Assembly (NCBI RefSeq): GCF_030409835.1
Contig: NZ_JAUFQO010000004.1
Location: 434,001-498,000 of the forward strand
Direction of reading: 5' to 3'
DNA: 64,000 bases
From: Lutimonas halocynthiae
GTDB taxonomy: Bacteria > Bacteroidota > Bacteroidia > Flavobacteriales > Flavobacteriaceae
The notes beneath the pieces were generated by a model, which made no database searches, was not told the origin of the DNA, and saw nothing but the letters and a program-made list of their open reading frames with translations. Of the stretch, positions 24,993 to 33,353 are shown piece by piece (position 1 is the stretch's first letter; each line of letters begins with the position of its first letter). The position numbers were made by a program, and so were the translations under genes.

Positions 24993-25034
24993 CAATATTG
25001 GTAAATTCGTATAGAATACAAAACTGATTTAGTT

Positions 25035-25042
25035 TATTTTTG
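25035..25042 (+). promoter_or_regulatory. -7 box of the AraC-type gene at 25063
   Basis: TATTTTTG matches TAnnTTTG exactly and ends 20 bases before the ATG. Confidence 0.55.
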
Positions 25043-25062
25043 CATTATAAAACCTTATTATC

Positions 25063-25935
25063 ATGATTAACAAAAAACCGAGTTTTGAAAAGATCAGCCC
25101 AAGTTTTGGAAGCAGCATTTCGGTTAAGCAACATAATAAAGAAGTTCAGAATAACATCGCTTACTGGCATTTTCACCCAGAAGTAGAATTGGTATATGTA
25201 AATCAAGGACAAGGTAAAAGACATATTGGAAATCACCTGTCATACTTTAATAACAGCATGCTGATTCTAATTGGTGCAAACCTTCCACATCACGGCTTTG
25301 TAGACAGACTTACAACTAATGGTTCTGAAACCATTGTACAGTTCAAATTGGATTTTCTTGGCAAAATATTCTATAACATCCCTGAAATGGGAAATATTAA
25401 TGCGCTTTTCGAAAGAGCGAAGAAGGGTATCATTTTTAAACCCGAAACCAAAAAATTAGTTGGTCCCAAAATTGAAACGCTTTTAGAATGCCAGGGAATG
25501 TCAAGAGTTATCAAATTATTAGAAATTCTTAACGACTTGTCGCTGGCAAACGACTATTCCCTTTTAAATGTTGATGGATTTGCATTTGAAACTGAACCAC
25601 AAGACAGTAAAAAGATTGACATTATTTTTAAACACGTGAATAATAATTTCAAAAGACATATCAGTCTTGATGAAATTGCGGATACTGTCAGCATGACGAC
25701 ACCTGCCTTTTGTAGATACTTTAAAAAGGCGACAGGTAAAACATTTACAAAATTGGTAAATGAATACAGAGTTGTTCATGCTACTAAACTTTTGCAAGAA
25801 AATCAAACAAGTATTACTGACATTTGCTTTGAATGTGGATTCAACAACTTTTCACACTTTAATAGATTATTTAAAGAATTTACTGGGAAAAGTGCGTCAA
25901 AATACAGAAGTGAAATGAAAAGAATGATTCATTAA
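25063..25935 (+). CDS. AraC-family transcriptional regulator with cupin sensor domain
   Basis: This 290-residue protein has an N-terminal cupin (YWHFHPEVELVYVNQGQGKRHIGNH...MLILIGANLPHHGF), typical of regulators that bind a small ligand such as a sugar. Its C-terminal AraC domain has the two HTH units ISLDEIADTVSMTTPAFCRYFKKATGKTF and ITDICFECGFNNFSHFNRLFKEFTGKSASKYR. It is divergent from the tandem secreted-protein array and shares its 205-bp control region, which makes it the first candidate regulator of that array. Its stop is 2 bp from that of convergent sppA. Confidence 0.92.
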   Translation: MINKKPSFEKISPSFGSSISVKQHNKEVQNNIAYWHFHPEVELVYVNQGQGKRHIGNHLSYFNNSMLILIGANLPHHGFVDRLTTNGSETIVQFKLDFLGKIFYNIPEMGNINALFERAKKGIIFKPETKKLVGPKIETLLECQGMSRVIKLLEILNDLSLANDYSLLNVDGFAFETEPQDSKKIDIIFKHVNNNFKRHISLDEIADTVSMTTPAFCRYFKKATGKTFTKLVNEYRVVHATKLLQENQTSITDICFECGFNNFSHFNRLFKEFTGKSASKYRSEMKRMIH

Positions 25936-25937
25936 AT

Positions 25938-27704
25938 TTATCTGATTTCTAATAGAAACGGTAGTCTTGTCTGCAAGCCTTTCCAATCACCAAACTGTTG
26001 GATTCTATTATAAATCTTTACATTTTCTATCCCAATCTCATCTTCAAGAATATGTTGTTTTACACTTCCAAATGGTCCGGAAACCATATCCTTAAACTCT
26101 TTTTTATAGTCAGGATAACTACGTACTTTATACTCGTCAATATCAACCAGATCAGCTGCCACCTTAATAGCATCTTCCAACCCGCCTAATTCATCTACCA
26201 GGCCATTCTCAAGTGCCTGAACACCGGTCCAGACCCTTCCTTGGGCAATTGAGTCAACTTGTTCGAAAGTCATATTCCTTCCATCAGCCACTTTGGTAAC
26301 GAAAGAATGATACACCCTTTCAATTCCTTCTTTGGTAACGTTATAAAAATCATCCGTCATAGGCTCAAACAGACTATAATTCATGGATCTTTTATTTGTC
26401 CCCACCTGTTCAGCGTTTATACCGATTCGATCGGCAAATTCACTCATATTTGGTACCATCCCAAAGACTCCTATACTACCAGTAATTGTTGTTGGGTCAG
26501 CCAGAATTTTATTTGCATTACAAGAAATATAATAACCTCCTGAAGCTGCAAAATTACCCATAGACACTACAACTGGTTTATCCTCTTTTGTAACTTCTAT
26601 TTCCCTCCAGATCATATCTGAAGCAAGTGCACTTCCTCCTGGCGAATTAACCCTAAGCACTATGGCTTTTATATCTTTGGATTTTCGAGCCTTTTTTAAG
26701 GATTCAATAATGAGTTCAGGACCTATATAACTTTCATCTCCTTTCCCGTACATAATATCACCCTGAGCATAAATTACAGCAATTTTATCAGAAGCTTTAT
26801 TTATAATTCTTCCTTTACCTGAATCGATATAATTCTTAACACTGACAGCATAAATAGCTGCATTCTCTGAAAGACCACCAAGCTCTTTAAGAATCTTAAC
26901 GTACTCATCCTTATACATTTTTCCTGTGATCATTTTATTTTCAATGGCCAGGTCTGGTGTTCTAGCAAGCAATTCATCAGCAATATGATTGATCTCTTCA
27001 ACTTCAACTTTTCTACTCTCATCAATATCCGAGATCATTTCTGACCAGATTGAATTTAAAAAAGCCTCTGTTTGTTCCCGGTTTGCCTCACTCATTTCAC
27101 TTGCCAAGAATGGCTCTACTGCACTTTTATATTTTCCATGTCGGATCACCTCCATTTTAATGCCATATTTTTCTTGAAAATCCTTGAAAAACAATACTTC
27201 TCCAGATAATCCACGAAAATCAATAAGCCCTTCCGGATTAACATAAATGGAATCTGCGATAGAACTCAAATAATAATTCTTCTGTTCATAGACATCCGCA
27301 AAGGCCGTTACAAACTTTCCTGACTCTTTAAATTCGTATATTTTATCCCTAATCTCCTGAACCTGTGCCATACCTCCTTGAATCATTAGTGATTCAATAC
27401 TAAGACCAATAATGTCATCATCGTATTTGGCATTATCTATAGCATTTAAAATGCTATTCAATCCGATTTTCTTTTCTTCGAGGCCTAATATTTGGGCAAT
27501 TGGATCGTCACTTTTAGGCGCATAATCTTTAATCAGATCCTCCAATTTCAGAACCAAAACAGAATTCTTCTTTACCACCACACTACCATCATCTACAAAA
27601 CTTGATCCGATTACTGAACCAATCGCGATTAACACTAAAAACATGATCATAAATGAAATGAAAACACCTAAAATCGCCGCCAATAATTCTCTTAAAAAAG
27701 TCAT
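25938..27704 (-). CDS. sppA: Signal peptide peptidase SppA, 67K type
   Basis: This 588-residue membrane-anchored serine protease degrades cleaved signal peptides. An N-terminal anchor (FISFMIMFLVLIAIGSVIG) is followed by two ClpP/crotonase-like domains. The general-base lysine is in RHGKYKSAVEPF (Lys193, N-terminal domain) and the nucleophile is in GNFAASGGYYI (Ser388, C-terminal domain), as in the E. coli double-length enzyme. A second family signature is RVNSPGGSALASD. Length and residues point to an active enzyme. Confidence 0.95.
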   Translation of the reverse strand: MTFLRELLAAILGVFISFMIMFLVLIAIGSVIGSSFVDDGSVVVKKNSVLVLKLEDLIKDYAPKSDDPIAQILGLEEKKIGLNSILNAIDNAKYDDDIIGLSIESLMIQGGMAQVQEIRDKIYEFKESGKFVTAFADVYEQKNYYLSSIADSIYVNPEGLIDFRGLSGEVLFFKDFQEKYGIKMEVIRHGKYKSAVEPFLASEMSEANREQTEAFLNSIWSEMISDIDESRKVEVEEINHIADELLARTPDLAIENKMITGKMYKDEYVKILKELGGLSENAAIYAVSVKNYIDSGKGRIINKASDKIAVIYAQGDIMYGKGDESYIGPELIIESLKKARKSKDIKAIVLRVNSPGGSALASDMIWREIEVTKEDKPVVVSMGNFAASGGYYISCNANKILADPTTITGSIGVFGMVPNMSEFADRIGINAEQVGTNKRSMNYSLFEPMTDDFYNVTKEGIERVYHSFVTKVADGRNMTFEQVDSIAQGRVWTGVQALENGLVDELGGLEDAIKVAADLVDIDEYKVRSYPDYKKEFKDMVSGPFGSVKQHILEDEIGIENVKIYNRIQQFGDWKGLQTRLPFLLEIR

Positions 27705-27739
27705 TCAATGTATTTTTATATATGTCGCTTACTTCCAAT

Positions 27740-27770
27740 CAAAGTTACAAATGTTAAAAACTTAAACCAA
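27740..27770 (-). promoter_or_regulatory. Candidate promoter of sppA
   Basis: On the minus strand a TTG (27770-27768) is followed after 20 bases by TAACTTTG (27747-27740), which matches TAnnTTTG. The box lies 35 bases upstream of the start codon. Confidence 0.55.
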
Positions 27771-27894
27771 AACGCGTTCTAATTCAGCTTCTGTTTTGTT
27801 TTCTTTGCAATGGTCTAATCCAGTAAAGTATTTTAGGCCAATATAGGATGTTATTGTTAATTTTTCGACGATTTGATTTAAAAAAGAGCTCACC

Positions 27895-29034
27895 TTGAAA
27901 ATAGTTCGTACTACATATTTATCCCTCGGAAGTAATCAGGGAAACAAACTTAATAATCTGCAGTATGCTATTGATGAAATAAATCAAGTAATAGGGCATG
28001 TAAAACATATTTCTTCAGTCTATAAGACCAAGTCCTGGGGATTTGACGGAGATGATTTTTACAATATCTGTCTTGAAATATCAAGCAGTTTAAGTCCTGA
28101 AAAAATGATACAGTCTGTTCTAGGTATTGAGCAAAAACTAGGTAGGACCAGACATGAAGGGAAAACATATCACAACCGGGTTATCGACATTGACATTTTG
28201 CTGTTTGATGATGAAATTATCTTTTTTAACGATCTAAAGGTACCTCACCCTGAGATGTTAAACAGAAAGTTTGTTTTGGTACCATTGACTGAAATTGCGC
28301 CGAATGTTATGCATCCTATTGCAAAACAAACAATCCTAATTTGCCTGCAGCACTGTAATGACAGTCAGGCTATTGAAAAGATAACGGCCTCGCTCATCAG
28401 GCCTATATCTCTGGTCGAAAAATTCAATTATATCGCCATAGAAGGTAATATCGGGTCAGGAAAGACAAGTCTGGCCAAACGGATAGGTGACGACTATAAT
28501 GCCAAATTAGTTCTGGAAAGATTTGCCGACAACCCCTTCCTTCCAAAATTTTATGAAGATAGCGATCGTTATGCTTTCCCTTTGGAAATGAGTTTTTTAG
28601 CTGACAGGTACCATCAATTAACTGATGGCCTGGCCCAATTTGATTTGTTCAAAAATTTTATAGTTTCCGATTATTTCATATTCAAATCGCTGATATTCGC
28701 TCAAGTGACACTGCCCAAAGAAGAGTACAGTCTTTATAGAAAAATGTTCGATATCATGTATAAGGAGATTACCAAGCCCGATGTATATGTCTTTCTCTAT
28801 CAAAACACCGAAAGACTCATCGAAAACATCAAATTAAGGGGGCGAGATTACGAACAAAACATTCAAGCTGATTACCTTGAAAAAATTCACAAGGGTTATT
28901 TATCTTTTATCAATTCAAAAGATGAGTTAAACCCATTGATTATTGACGTTTCAGAGCTTGACTTCGTAAATAACGACGATGACTACCGAAAAATCCTTAA
29001 GCAAATATTAGATTTCAATCCAAAAACAAATTGA
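27895..29034 (+). CDS. folK: Fusion of FolK (HPPK) with a deoxynucleoside kinase
   Basis: A single chain of 379 residues begins at a TTG (no ATG precedes the conserved TTYLSLGSNQGNKLNNL). Residues 1-150 are 6-hydroxymethyl-7,8-dihydropterin pyrophosphokinase, with SVYKTKSWGF, FYNICLEI and the catalytic segment RVIDIDILLFDDE...PHPEMLNRKFVLVPL. Residues about 175-379 are a deoxynucleoside kinase. That part has the P-loop GNIGSGKTSL (184-193), LERFADNPFLPKFYED, SFLADRYHQL and the lid arginines LRGRDYEQ. It joins a folate-synthesis step and deoxynucleoside salvage in one polypeptide, an architecture seen in Bacteroidetes. The reading frame is continuous, so this is not a sequencing artefact. Confidence 0.93.
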   Translation: MKIVRTTYLSLGSNQGNKLNNLQYAIDEINQVIGHVKHISSVYKTKSWGFDGDDFYNICLEISSSLSPEKMIQSVLGIEQKLGRTRHEGKTYHNRVIDIDILLFDDEIIFFNDLKVPHPEMLNRKFVLVPLTEIAPNVMHPIAKQTILICLQHCNDSQAIEKITASLIRPISLVEKFNYIAIEGNIGSGKTSLAKRIGDDYNAKLVLERFADNPFLPKFYEDSDRYAFPLEMSFLADRYHQLTDGLAQFDLFKNFIVSDYFIFKSLIFAQVTLPKEEYSLYRKMFDIMYKEITKPDVYVFLYQNTERLIENIKLRGRDYEQNIQADYLEKIHKGYLSFINSKDELNPLIIDVSELDFVNNDDDYRKILKQILDFNPKTN

Positions 29035-29059
29035 TTCATTCATGAATCATTGCCAGGCC

Positions 29060-29398
29060 CTATTGCCTTTTGATTCCCATCTTTTCTGCGTAGTAATCAC
29101 AAAAATCACGCATAGTGGCGCTCATTTTTTCATCACTGGTAGCTGATTCAAAGGTATCGGCCATAGAAGTCAAAGTCTGGTGAAAAAATTGAATCATTTC
29201 ATTGACCGGCATCTCCTTTGTCCAAAGGTTTATTTTATAAGTATCCTTCTCATTTGAATCCCAAACTGACAACAACATCGCTTTCGCGTCCATGTCATTT
29301 ATAGCTCCGTCTTCAGCAGACCAAGTTAATTCTTCAGGTACTCTATTTTCATCCAAGCCTACCTTTATATTTATTTCTGAACTATGTTTTACTGCCAT
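29060..29398 (-). CDS. gldC: Gliding motility protein GldC
   Basis: This 112-residue cytoplasmic protein has the GldC pattern: EINIKVGLDENRVPEELTWSAEDG, AKAMLLSVWDSNEKDTYKINLWTKEMPVNEMI and DFCDYYAEKMGI. It follows gldB on the minus strand after 68 bp, as in the gldBC pair of Flavobacterium johnsoniae. GldC is not strictly required for gliding there but improves it. It has no signal peptide. Confidence 0.95.
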   Translation of the reverse strand: MAVKHSSEINIKVGLDENRVPEELTWSAEDGAINDMDAKAMLLSVWDSNEKDTYKINLWTKEMPVNEMIQFFHQTLTSMADTFESATSDEKMSATMRDFCDYYAEKMGIKRQ

Positions 29399-29466
29399 AA
29401 TTAAATAATAATTTATTAATATTCCTCAAATACCATAATTCTCTATTAGAAAATGGTTTGATATTT

Positions 29467-30435
29467 CTATTTCTTTTTGGGTTTATACTTTGACTTTGTA
29501 AACAACTCTTCATTATCAATGGCAAGCATTTCCTGTAAACTCAAATCATTATGTTCCATAAATGAATTCACAATCTGCCATCCAAACCAAACACCTATCC
29601 TACCCGGAGAATCCTTGTCGACTTCTAAATAAAATTTAGAGAAAGGAGCGTCTGAAATAAAACGTTCTGTAAGGGTGGGATCATTGGAATAAAGCATTTC
29701 CTTTTGGATAAAATATTTCCAAATATTACTTTCACTTTGCACTGCCCATTCGTATTGCTCAGGCGAATAACCCATAATTTCTTGTTCACTCTCGGCAGGA
29801 AGAAAAGCAGCTATTGTGTACATTTTTTTTCCTTCTTGGATAATTTTTGATATGTATGATTTTAAAGGGTTCGGTTTTACAACAGGATTTGCAAGCTCTC
29901 TGGCCGCATCCACCATTAAATGATCTGGAGTAAAATTCTGTTTGATATAATTTGGATAATCCTCATAAACTTCATGCTCTCGCCCTAAATAGACATCAAG
30001 CGAAACGAACATCAAACTATCAGCGTAAATAATCCTATTGTCATAATCCACATTAGAAAGAATTGTAATAACCCGAGGAGCTTCAAATTTTGGAAAATAG
30101 TATTTCACGTGCTTAAACAATTCGGCCAAGCCTATTTTCTCTTTTGAAAAATCTCCAAACACTTCTTGTGAAGCTTTATAAAGAAACAATTCATCTTCAT
30201 CCTTCATTTTAGCGGTCCAAACGGAATCTGGATTGGGTTCAGGGAAAAGAAAAGGAAAATCCGACTTCAATGTCGAGAGGTTCTCAGGGCCTGCAGTATA
30301 AAACCGTTGTTCAAATCTTCTCACATCAACATTGACATCTATCTTTGATACATCGACCACCTCCTTTTCATTCTTGTCACAAGCAACAAGGTTTAAAAGG
30401 ATCATAAAAAGGAAAAAATATTTAATAATGTTCAT
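29467..30435 (-). CDS. gldB: Gliding motility lipoprotein GldB
   Basis: This 322-residue lipoprotein has a lipobox LLNLVAC with Cys19 as the lipidated residue. The mature chain shows the GldB features VNVDVRRFEQRFYTAGPENLSTLKSDFPFLFPEPNPDSVW, LFKHVKYYFPKFEAPRV and DSPGRIGVWFGWQIVNSFMEHN. The last segment resembles the zinc-peptidase-like helix found in related DUF2268-type proteins, but no clear HExxH is present. GldB is essential for gliding and for T9SS function in F. johnsoniae. It is divergent from nadE. Confidence 0.94.
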   Translation of the reverse strand: MNIIKYFFLFMILLNLVACDKNEKEVVDVSKIDVNVDVRRFEQRFYTAGPENLSTLKSDFPFLFPEPNPDSVWTAKMKDEDELFLYKASQEVFGDFSKEKIGLAELFKHVKYYFPKFEAPRVITILSNVDYDNRIIYADSLMFVSLDVYLGREHEVYEDYPNYIKQNFTPDHLMVDAARELANPVVKPNPLKSYISKIIQEGKKMYTIAAFLPAESEQEIMGYSPEQYEWAVQSESNIWKYFIQKEMLYSNDPTLTERFISDAPFSKFYLEVDKDSPGRIGVWFGWQIVNSFMEHNDLSLQEMLAIDNEELFTKSKYKPKKK

Positions 30436-30461
30436 TTAAAATAATTGCCAATAAAAATTAA

Positions 30462-30469
30462 TATTTTTG
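30462..30469 (+). promoter_or_regulatory. Candidate -7 box for nadE
   Basis: TATTTTTG matches TAnnTTTG, 32 bases upstream of the nadE ATG, in the 66-bp divergent gap with gldB. Confidence 0.5.
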
Positions 30470-30501
30470 TTTTTCGCAAAACTAATAAATACTTAGCAAT
30501 A

Positions 30502-31290
30502 ATGAACACTGAAAAAGTTACAAATCACATCGTGAACTGGTTAAAAGATTATGCCACAAAAGCCGGCGTCAATGGTTTTGTAATTGGAATATCTGGAGGT
30601 ATTGATTCAGCGGTTACTTCTACCTTATGTGCCAGGACCGGGCTGGAACTGTTATGTCTTGAAATGCCAATACATCAGGCTCCGACCCAAGTAAACAGAG
30701 CCTTAAATCATATTGACTGGTTAAATTCTAATTATAAAAATGTCAGTTTAACTCAAGTAAACCTGACCCCTGTTTTTGATGGACTGATTAATGCCTTACC
30801 AAAAGTTGACAATGAAGAGGAGCGGTTTATGTCTTTAGCCAACACCAGAGCCAGGCTGAGAATGACATCTTTGTATTATTTTGCGGCCTTAAAAGGACTA
30901 CTTGTGGCAGGCACCGGAAATAAAGTCGAAGATTTTGGAGTCGGCTTTTTTACTAAATATGGAGATGGCGGTGTAGATCTTAGCCCAATTGCTGACCTAA
31001 TGAAAAGTGAAGTTTATGAAATTGCAAGGCACTTAGGTATAAACCAGGAAATTATTGAAGCCGCGCCTACAGATGGTCTTTGGGGTGATGATCGAACAGA
31101 TGAAGATCAAATCGGAGCAAGCTATGACGAATTGGAATGGGCTATGAAGGCAATGGATCAGGGTTTGACAGAAAATTTAAATGACAGACAATCAAAAGTG
31201 CTGGCCATCTACAATAAATTGCATAATGCCAATATACATAAAATGGTTCCGATTCCGGTTTGTGAAGTTCCTGAAGCCCTGAAGAAGTAA
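30502..31290 (+). CDS. nadE: NAD+ synthase, ammonia-dependent
   Basis: This 262-residue enzyme amidates deamido-NAD. It has the ATP-pyrophosphatase P-loop FVIGISGGIDSAVTSTLCA, NTRARLRMTSLYYFAALKGLLVAGTGNKVEDFGVGFFTKYGDGG and SPIADLMKSEVYEIARHLG, followed by PTDGLWGDDRTDEDQIGASYDELE. There is no glutaminase domain, so ammonia is the likely donor. The ATG at 30502 is chosen because the upstream in-frame ATG at 30445 adds a non-conserved stretch that overlaps the promoter. Confidence 0.96.
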   Translation: MNTEKVTNHIVNWLKDYATKAGVNGFVIGISGGIDSAVTSTLCARTGLELLCLEMPIHQAPTQVNRALNHIDWLNSNYKNVSLTQVNLTPVFDGLINALPKVDNEEERFMSLANTRARLRMTSLYYFAALKGLLVAGTGNKVEDFGVGFFTKYGDGGVDLSPIADLMKSEVYEIARHLGINQEIIEAAPTDGLWGDDRTDEDQIGASYDELEWAMKAMDQGLTENLNDRQSKVLAIYNKLHNANIHKMVPIPVCEVPEALKK

Positions 31291-31293
31291 AAA

Positions 31294-33267
31294 TCAAATA
31301 ACCCGATTCAATTTTTCGAATAAGAGTTGTTTCAGAGCTGTATAGTCTCTGATTGACTCTAATGTGTCACTATTATCTAGCGTTTCAGTAGCAGACTCCT
31401 GCCCTGTCTGGAGGTCTATTTTTAAAGAGTGTATCTTTTCGGCGATGAGTAAACGTCTTAAATTATATAAAACATCCATGACCAACTTTGGCAGGTAACT
31501 CTCTTTGTTTTTGACGAAAATATCATGTTTTTCCCAACTACTTAAGATATGTCTTTCTTCTTCCATAAGGATATCCGTTACAGTTGACGAAATATCACCA
31601 TCCTCATGATTGGTGAACAGATCTGCTGTGATGCCTTGTTCCTGATTCAGCAGATGAATAATTTCATAATATATCTTCAAAAAGATTGGGTTTGTAAATT
31701 CAATTTCATCCTCTTGCAAGTGCATATAAATCTCTTTACAGACCACATTAGAATAATTGTTTTTCACAATTTTTATTTTTCCATCCTCACCAATTTCAGA
31801 CGTAAAGTCTATAAAATCTACTTGCTCATTTCCGTATAATAATAATATTTCTATTATTTTTTTCTCCATTTCAAACAGTTGATCAATCTTTTCGATCTTG
31901 TTTGTCTCCTTCTTGACACCGGTGAATGGCGTTTTCTGAACAGATGACGGATGTGCTTCCTTCCCTCCTCTTTTTAAGATCTGCGACAATTCATTAAAGA
32001 GAACACTTTCTGAAATATTCATGATACGCGCACATTCCTGCACATAAATCTCCTTCTGGATATTATTCGGAATTTTGGAAATACTCGAAACTATATCCCG
32101 TATCAACTCAGCTCTTTTTATAGGATCATTTTTTGTTTCTTCCAGTAAAAGAGATGTTTTAAATTGTATAAAATCCTGGGAATGCTCTTTGAGATAAGTC
32201 TGAATTTCTTCGGTTGTTCTTGCTTTGGCAAAACTATCCGGATCATCTCCTTCTGGAAAAGCAACAACCTTAACATTCATACCTTGTTCCAGAATGAGAT
32301 CAATTCCTCGTATAGAAGCCCTTATTCCTGCAGCATCACCGTCAAACAATACCGTAATATTATTGGTCAACCTGTTGATCAATCTAATCTGGTCTGAACT
32401 AAGTGCGGTTCCTGAAGATGCTACGACATTCTCTACACCTGATTGCCACATAGATATCACATCTGTATATCCTTCAACCAAATAACAATTATCTTCTTTA
32501 GCAATACTCTGCTTGGCTTGATACAAGCCGTATAAGATTTTACTCTTATGATAAATAATACTTTCTGGAGAGTTTAAGTATTTGGCGGCTCTTTTATCTG
32601 AAGATAAGGTCCTTCCTCCAAAACCGAGTATTCGACCACTCATACTTTGAATCGGGAACATCACTCTTCCTTTGAATCGGTCAAATTTCCTGTTCTCCTT
32701 AACAATAGTTAAGCCGGTCTTTTCAAGAAACTCAATCTCGTATTTCTTGTTTTCGGCTGTTTCAGTGAAGGCCGACCATTCATCAAGAGAATAGCCTAAT
32801 TCAAATTTCTTAATCGTTTCATCCGTGAATCCCCTTTCTTTAAAATAGGAAAGCCCGATGGCCTTTCCTTTTTCAGATTTCCAAAGGATATCCATAAAAT
32901 AAGTCTTGGCGTATTCAGAAACCAAAAACATACTTTCTTTTTCATCAGATCGTTTCTTTTCTTCATCATTCTGGACCGTCTCTTCAATTTCAATCTGGTA
33001 TTTTTTTGCCAGATAGCGAATTGCTTCGGGATAAGAATAATGCTCGTGCTCCATCAAAAAAGTAATGGCATTCCCACCTTTTCCGGTACTAAAATCTTTC
33101 CAGATTTGTTTCACTGGAGACACCATAAAAGAAGGCGTCTTTTCATCTGTAAAAGGACTTAAGCCTTTGTAATTAGCCCCTGCCTTCTTTAAGTTTACAA
33201 AATCACCTATGACCTCCTCTACTCGAGCAGTTTCAAAAACTTTGTCAATGGTTTCTCTTGCAATCAT
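31294..33267 (-). CDS. dnaG: DNA primase DnaG without zinc ligands
   Basis: This 657-residue primase synthesises RNA primers for replication. The start at 33267 (MIARETIDKVFETARVEEVI) fits the family; a longer frame adds an unrelated 22 residues. The N-terminal domain keeps the fold pattern YKGLSPFTDEKTPSFMVSP and KDFSTGKGGNAITFLM, but the CxxH...CxxC zinc ligands are Ser37, Thr40, Asp58 and Thr61. The catalytic core has FKGRVMFPIQ, GRILGFGGR and the TOPRIM segments LVEGYTDVISMWQSGVENVVASSGTAL and ITVLFDGDAAGIRASIRG. The C-terminal helicase-binding region is present. The stop is 3 bp from that of convergent nadE. Confidence 0.96.
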   Translation of the reverse strand: MIARETIDKVFETARVEEVIGDFVNLKKAGANYKGLSPFTDEKTPSFMVSPVKQIWKDFSTGKGGNAITFLMEHEHYSYPEAIRYLAKKYQIEIEETVQNDEEKKRSDEKESMFLVSEYAKTYFMDILWKSEKGKAIGLSYFKERGFTDETIKKFELGYSLDEWSAFTETAENKKYEIEFLEKTGLTIVKENRKFDRFKGRVMFPIQSMSGRILGFGGRTLSSDKRAAKYLNSPESIIYHKSKILYGLYQAKQSIAKEDNCYLVEGYTDVISMWQSGVENVVASSGTALSSDQIRLINRLTNNITVLFDGDAAGIRASIRGIDLILEQGMNVKVVAFPEGDDPDSFAKARTTEEIQTYLKEHSQDFIQFKTSLLLEETKNDPIKRAELIRDIVSSISKIPNNIQKEIYVQECARIMNISESVLFNELSQILKRGGKEAHPSSVQKTPFTGVKKETNKIEKIDQLFEMEKKIIEILLLYGNEQVDFIDFTSEIGEDGKIKIVKNNYSNVVCKEIYMHLQEDEIEFTNPIFLKIYYEIIHLLNQEQGITADLFTNHEDGDISSTVTDILMEEERHILSSWEKHDIFVKNKESYLPKLVMDVLYNLRRLLIAEKIHSLKIDLQTGQESATETLDNSDTLESIRDYTALKQLLFEKLNRVI

Positions 33268-33297
33268 TTTTTGAACGAAGATTTTAGGATATAAAGA

Positions 33298-33330
33298 TAA
33301 AAAAACTGTCAAAGGATGACAGTTTTTTTT
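33298..33330 (-). terminator. Rho-independent terminator between clpX and dnaG
   Basis: An inverted repeat AAAAACTGTC/GACAGTTTTT with a 7-base loop is followed on the minus strand by a T tract. It separates the clpP-clpX unit from dnaG, 24 bp after the clpX stop. Confidence 0.85.
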
Positions 33331-33353
33331 CAATTTGATATTTTAAATGCCTT

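Larger units (their letters stand above)
22370..24995. repeat. Three tandem ~0.91-kb modules (gene, promoter region, terminator)
   Basis: The modules begin at 22370, 23288 and 24196, each with AAAAAAAGTGAGCTC, giving periods of 918 and 908 bp. Each contains the end sequence GACAATAACTAATTAATAAT, a 196-codon minus-strand gene, and an upstream region with shared blocks (TAAAATTAGACATG, AATTTATATAC, GGGTAATTTAACACA). Copies 2 and 3 are nearly identical in the gene. Copy 1 is older. The third module's far upstream part grades into the divergent AraC-type gene region at about 24995. Confidence 0.9.

Noticed and set aside
22370-24995. Direct repeats read as a CRISPR array or insertion-sequence copies
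   Set aside because: The unit is 0.9 kb with a complete gene and terminator; there are no short regular spacers, no transposase and no terminal inverted repeats with target duplications.
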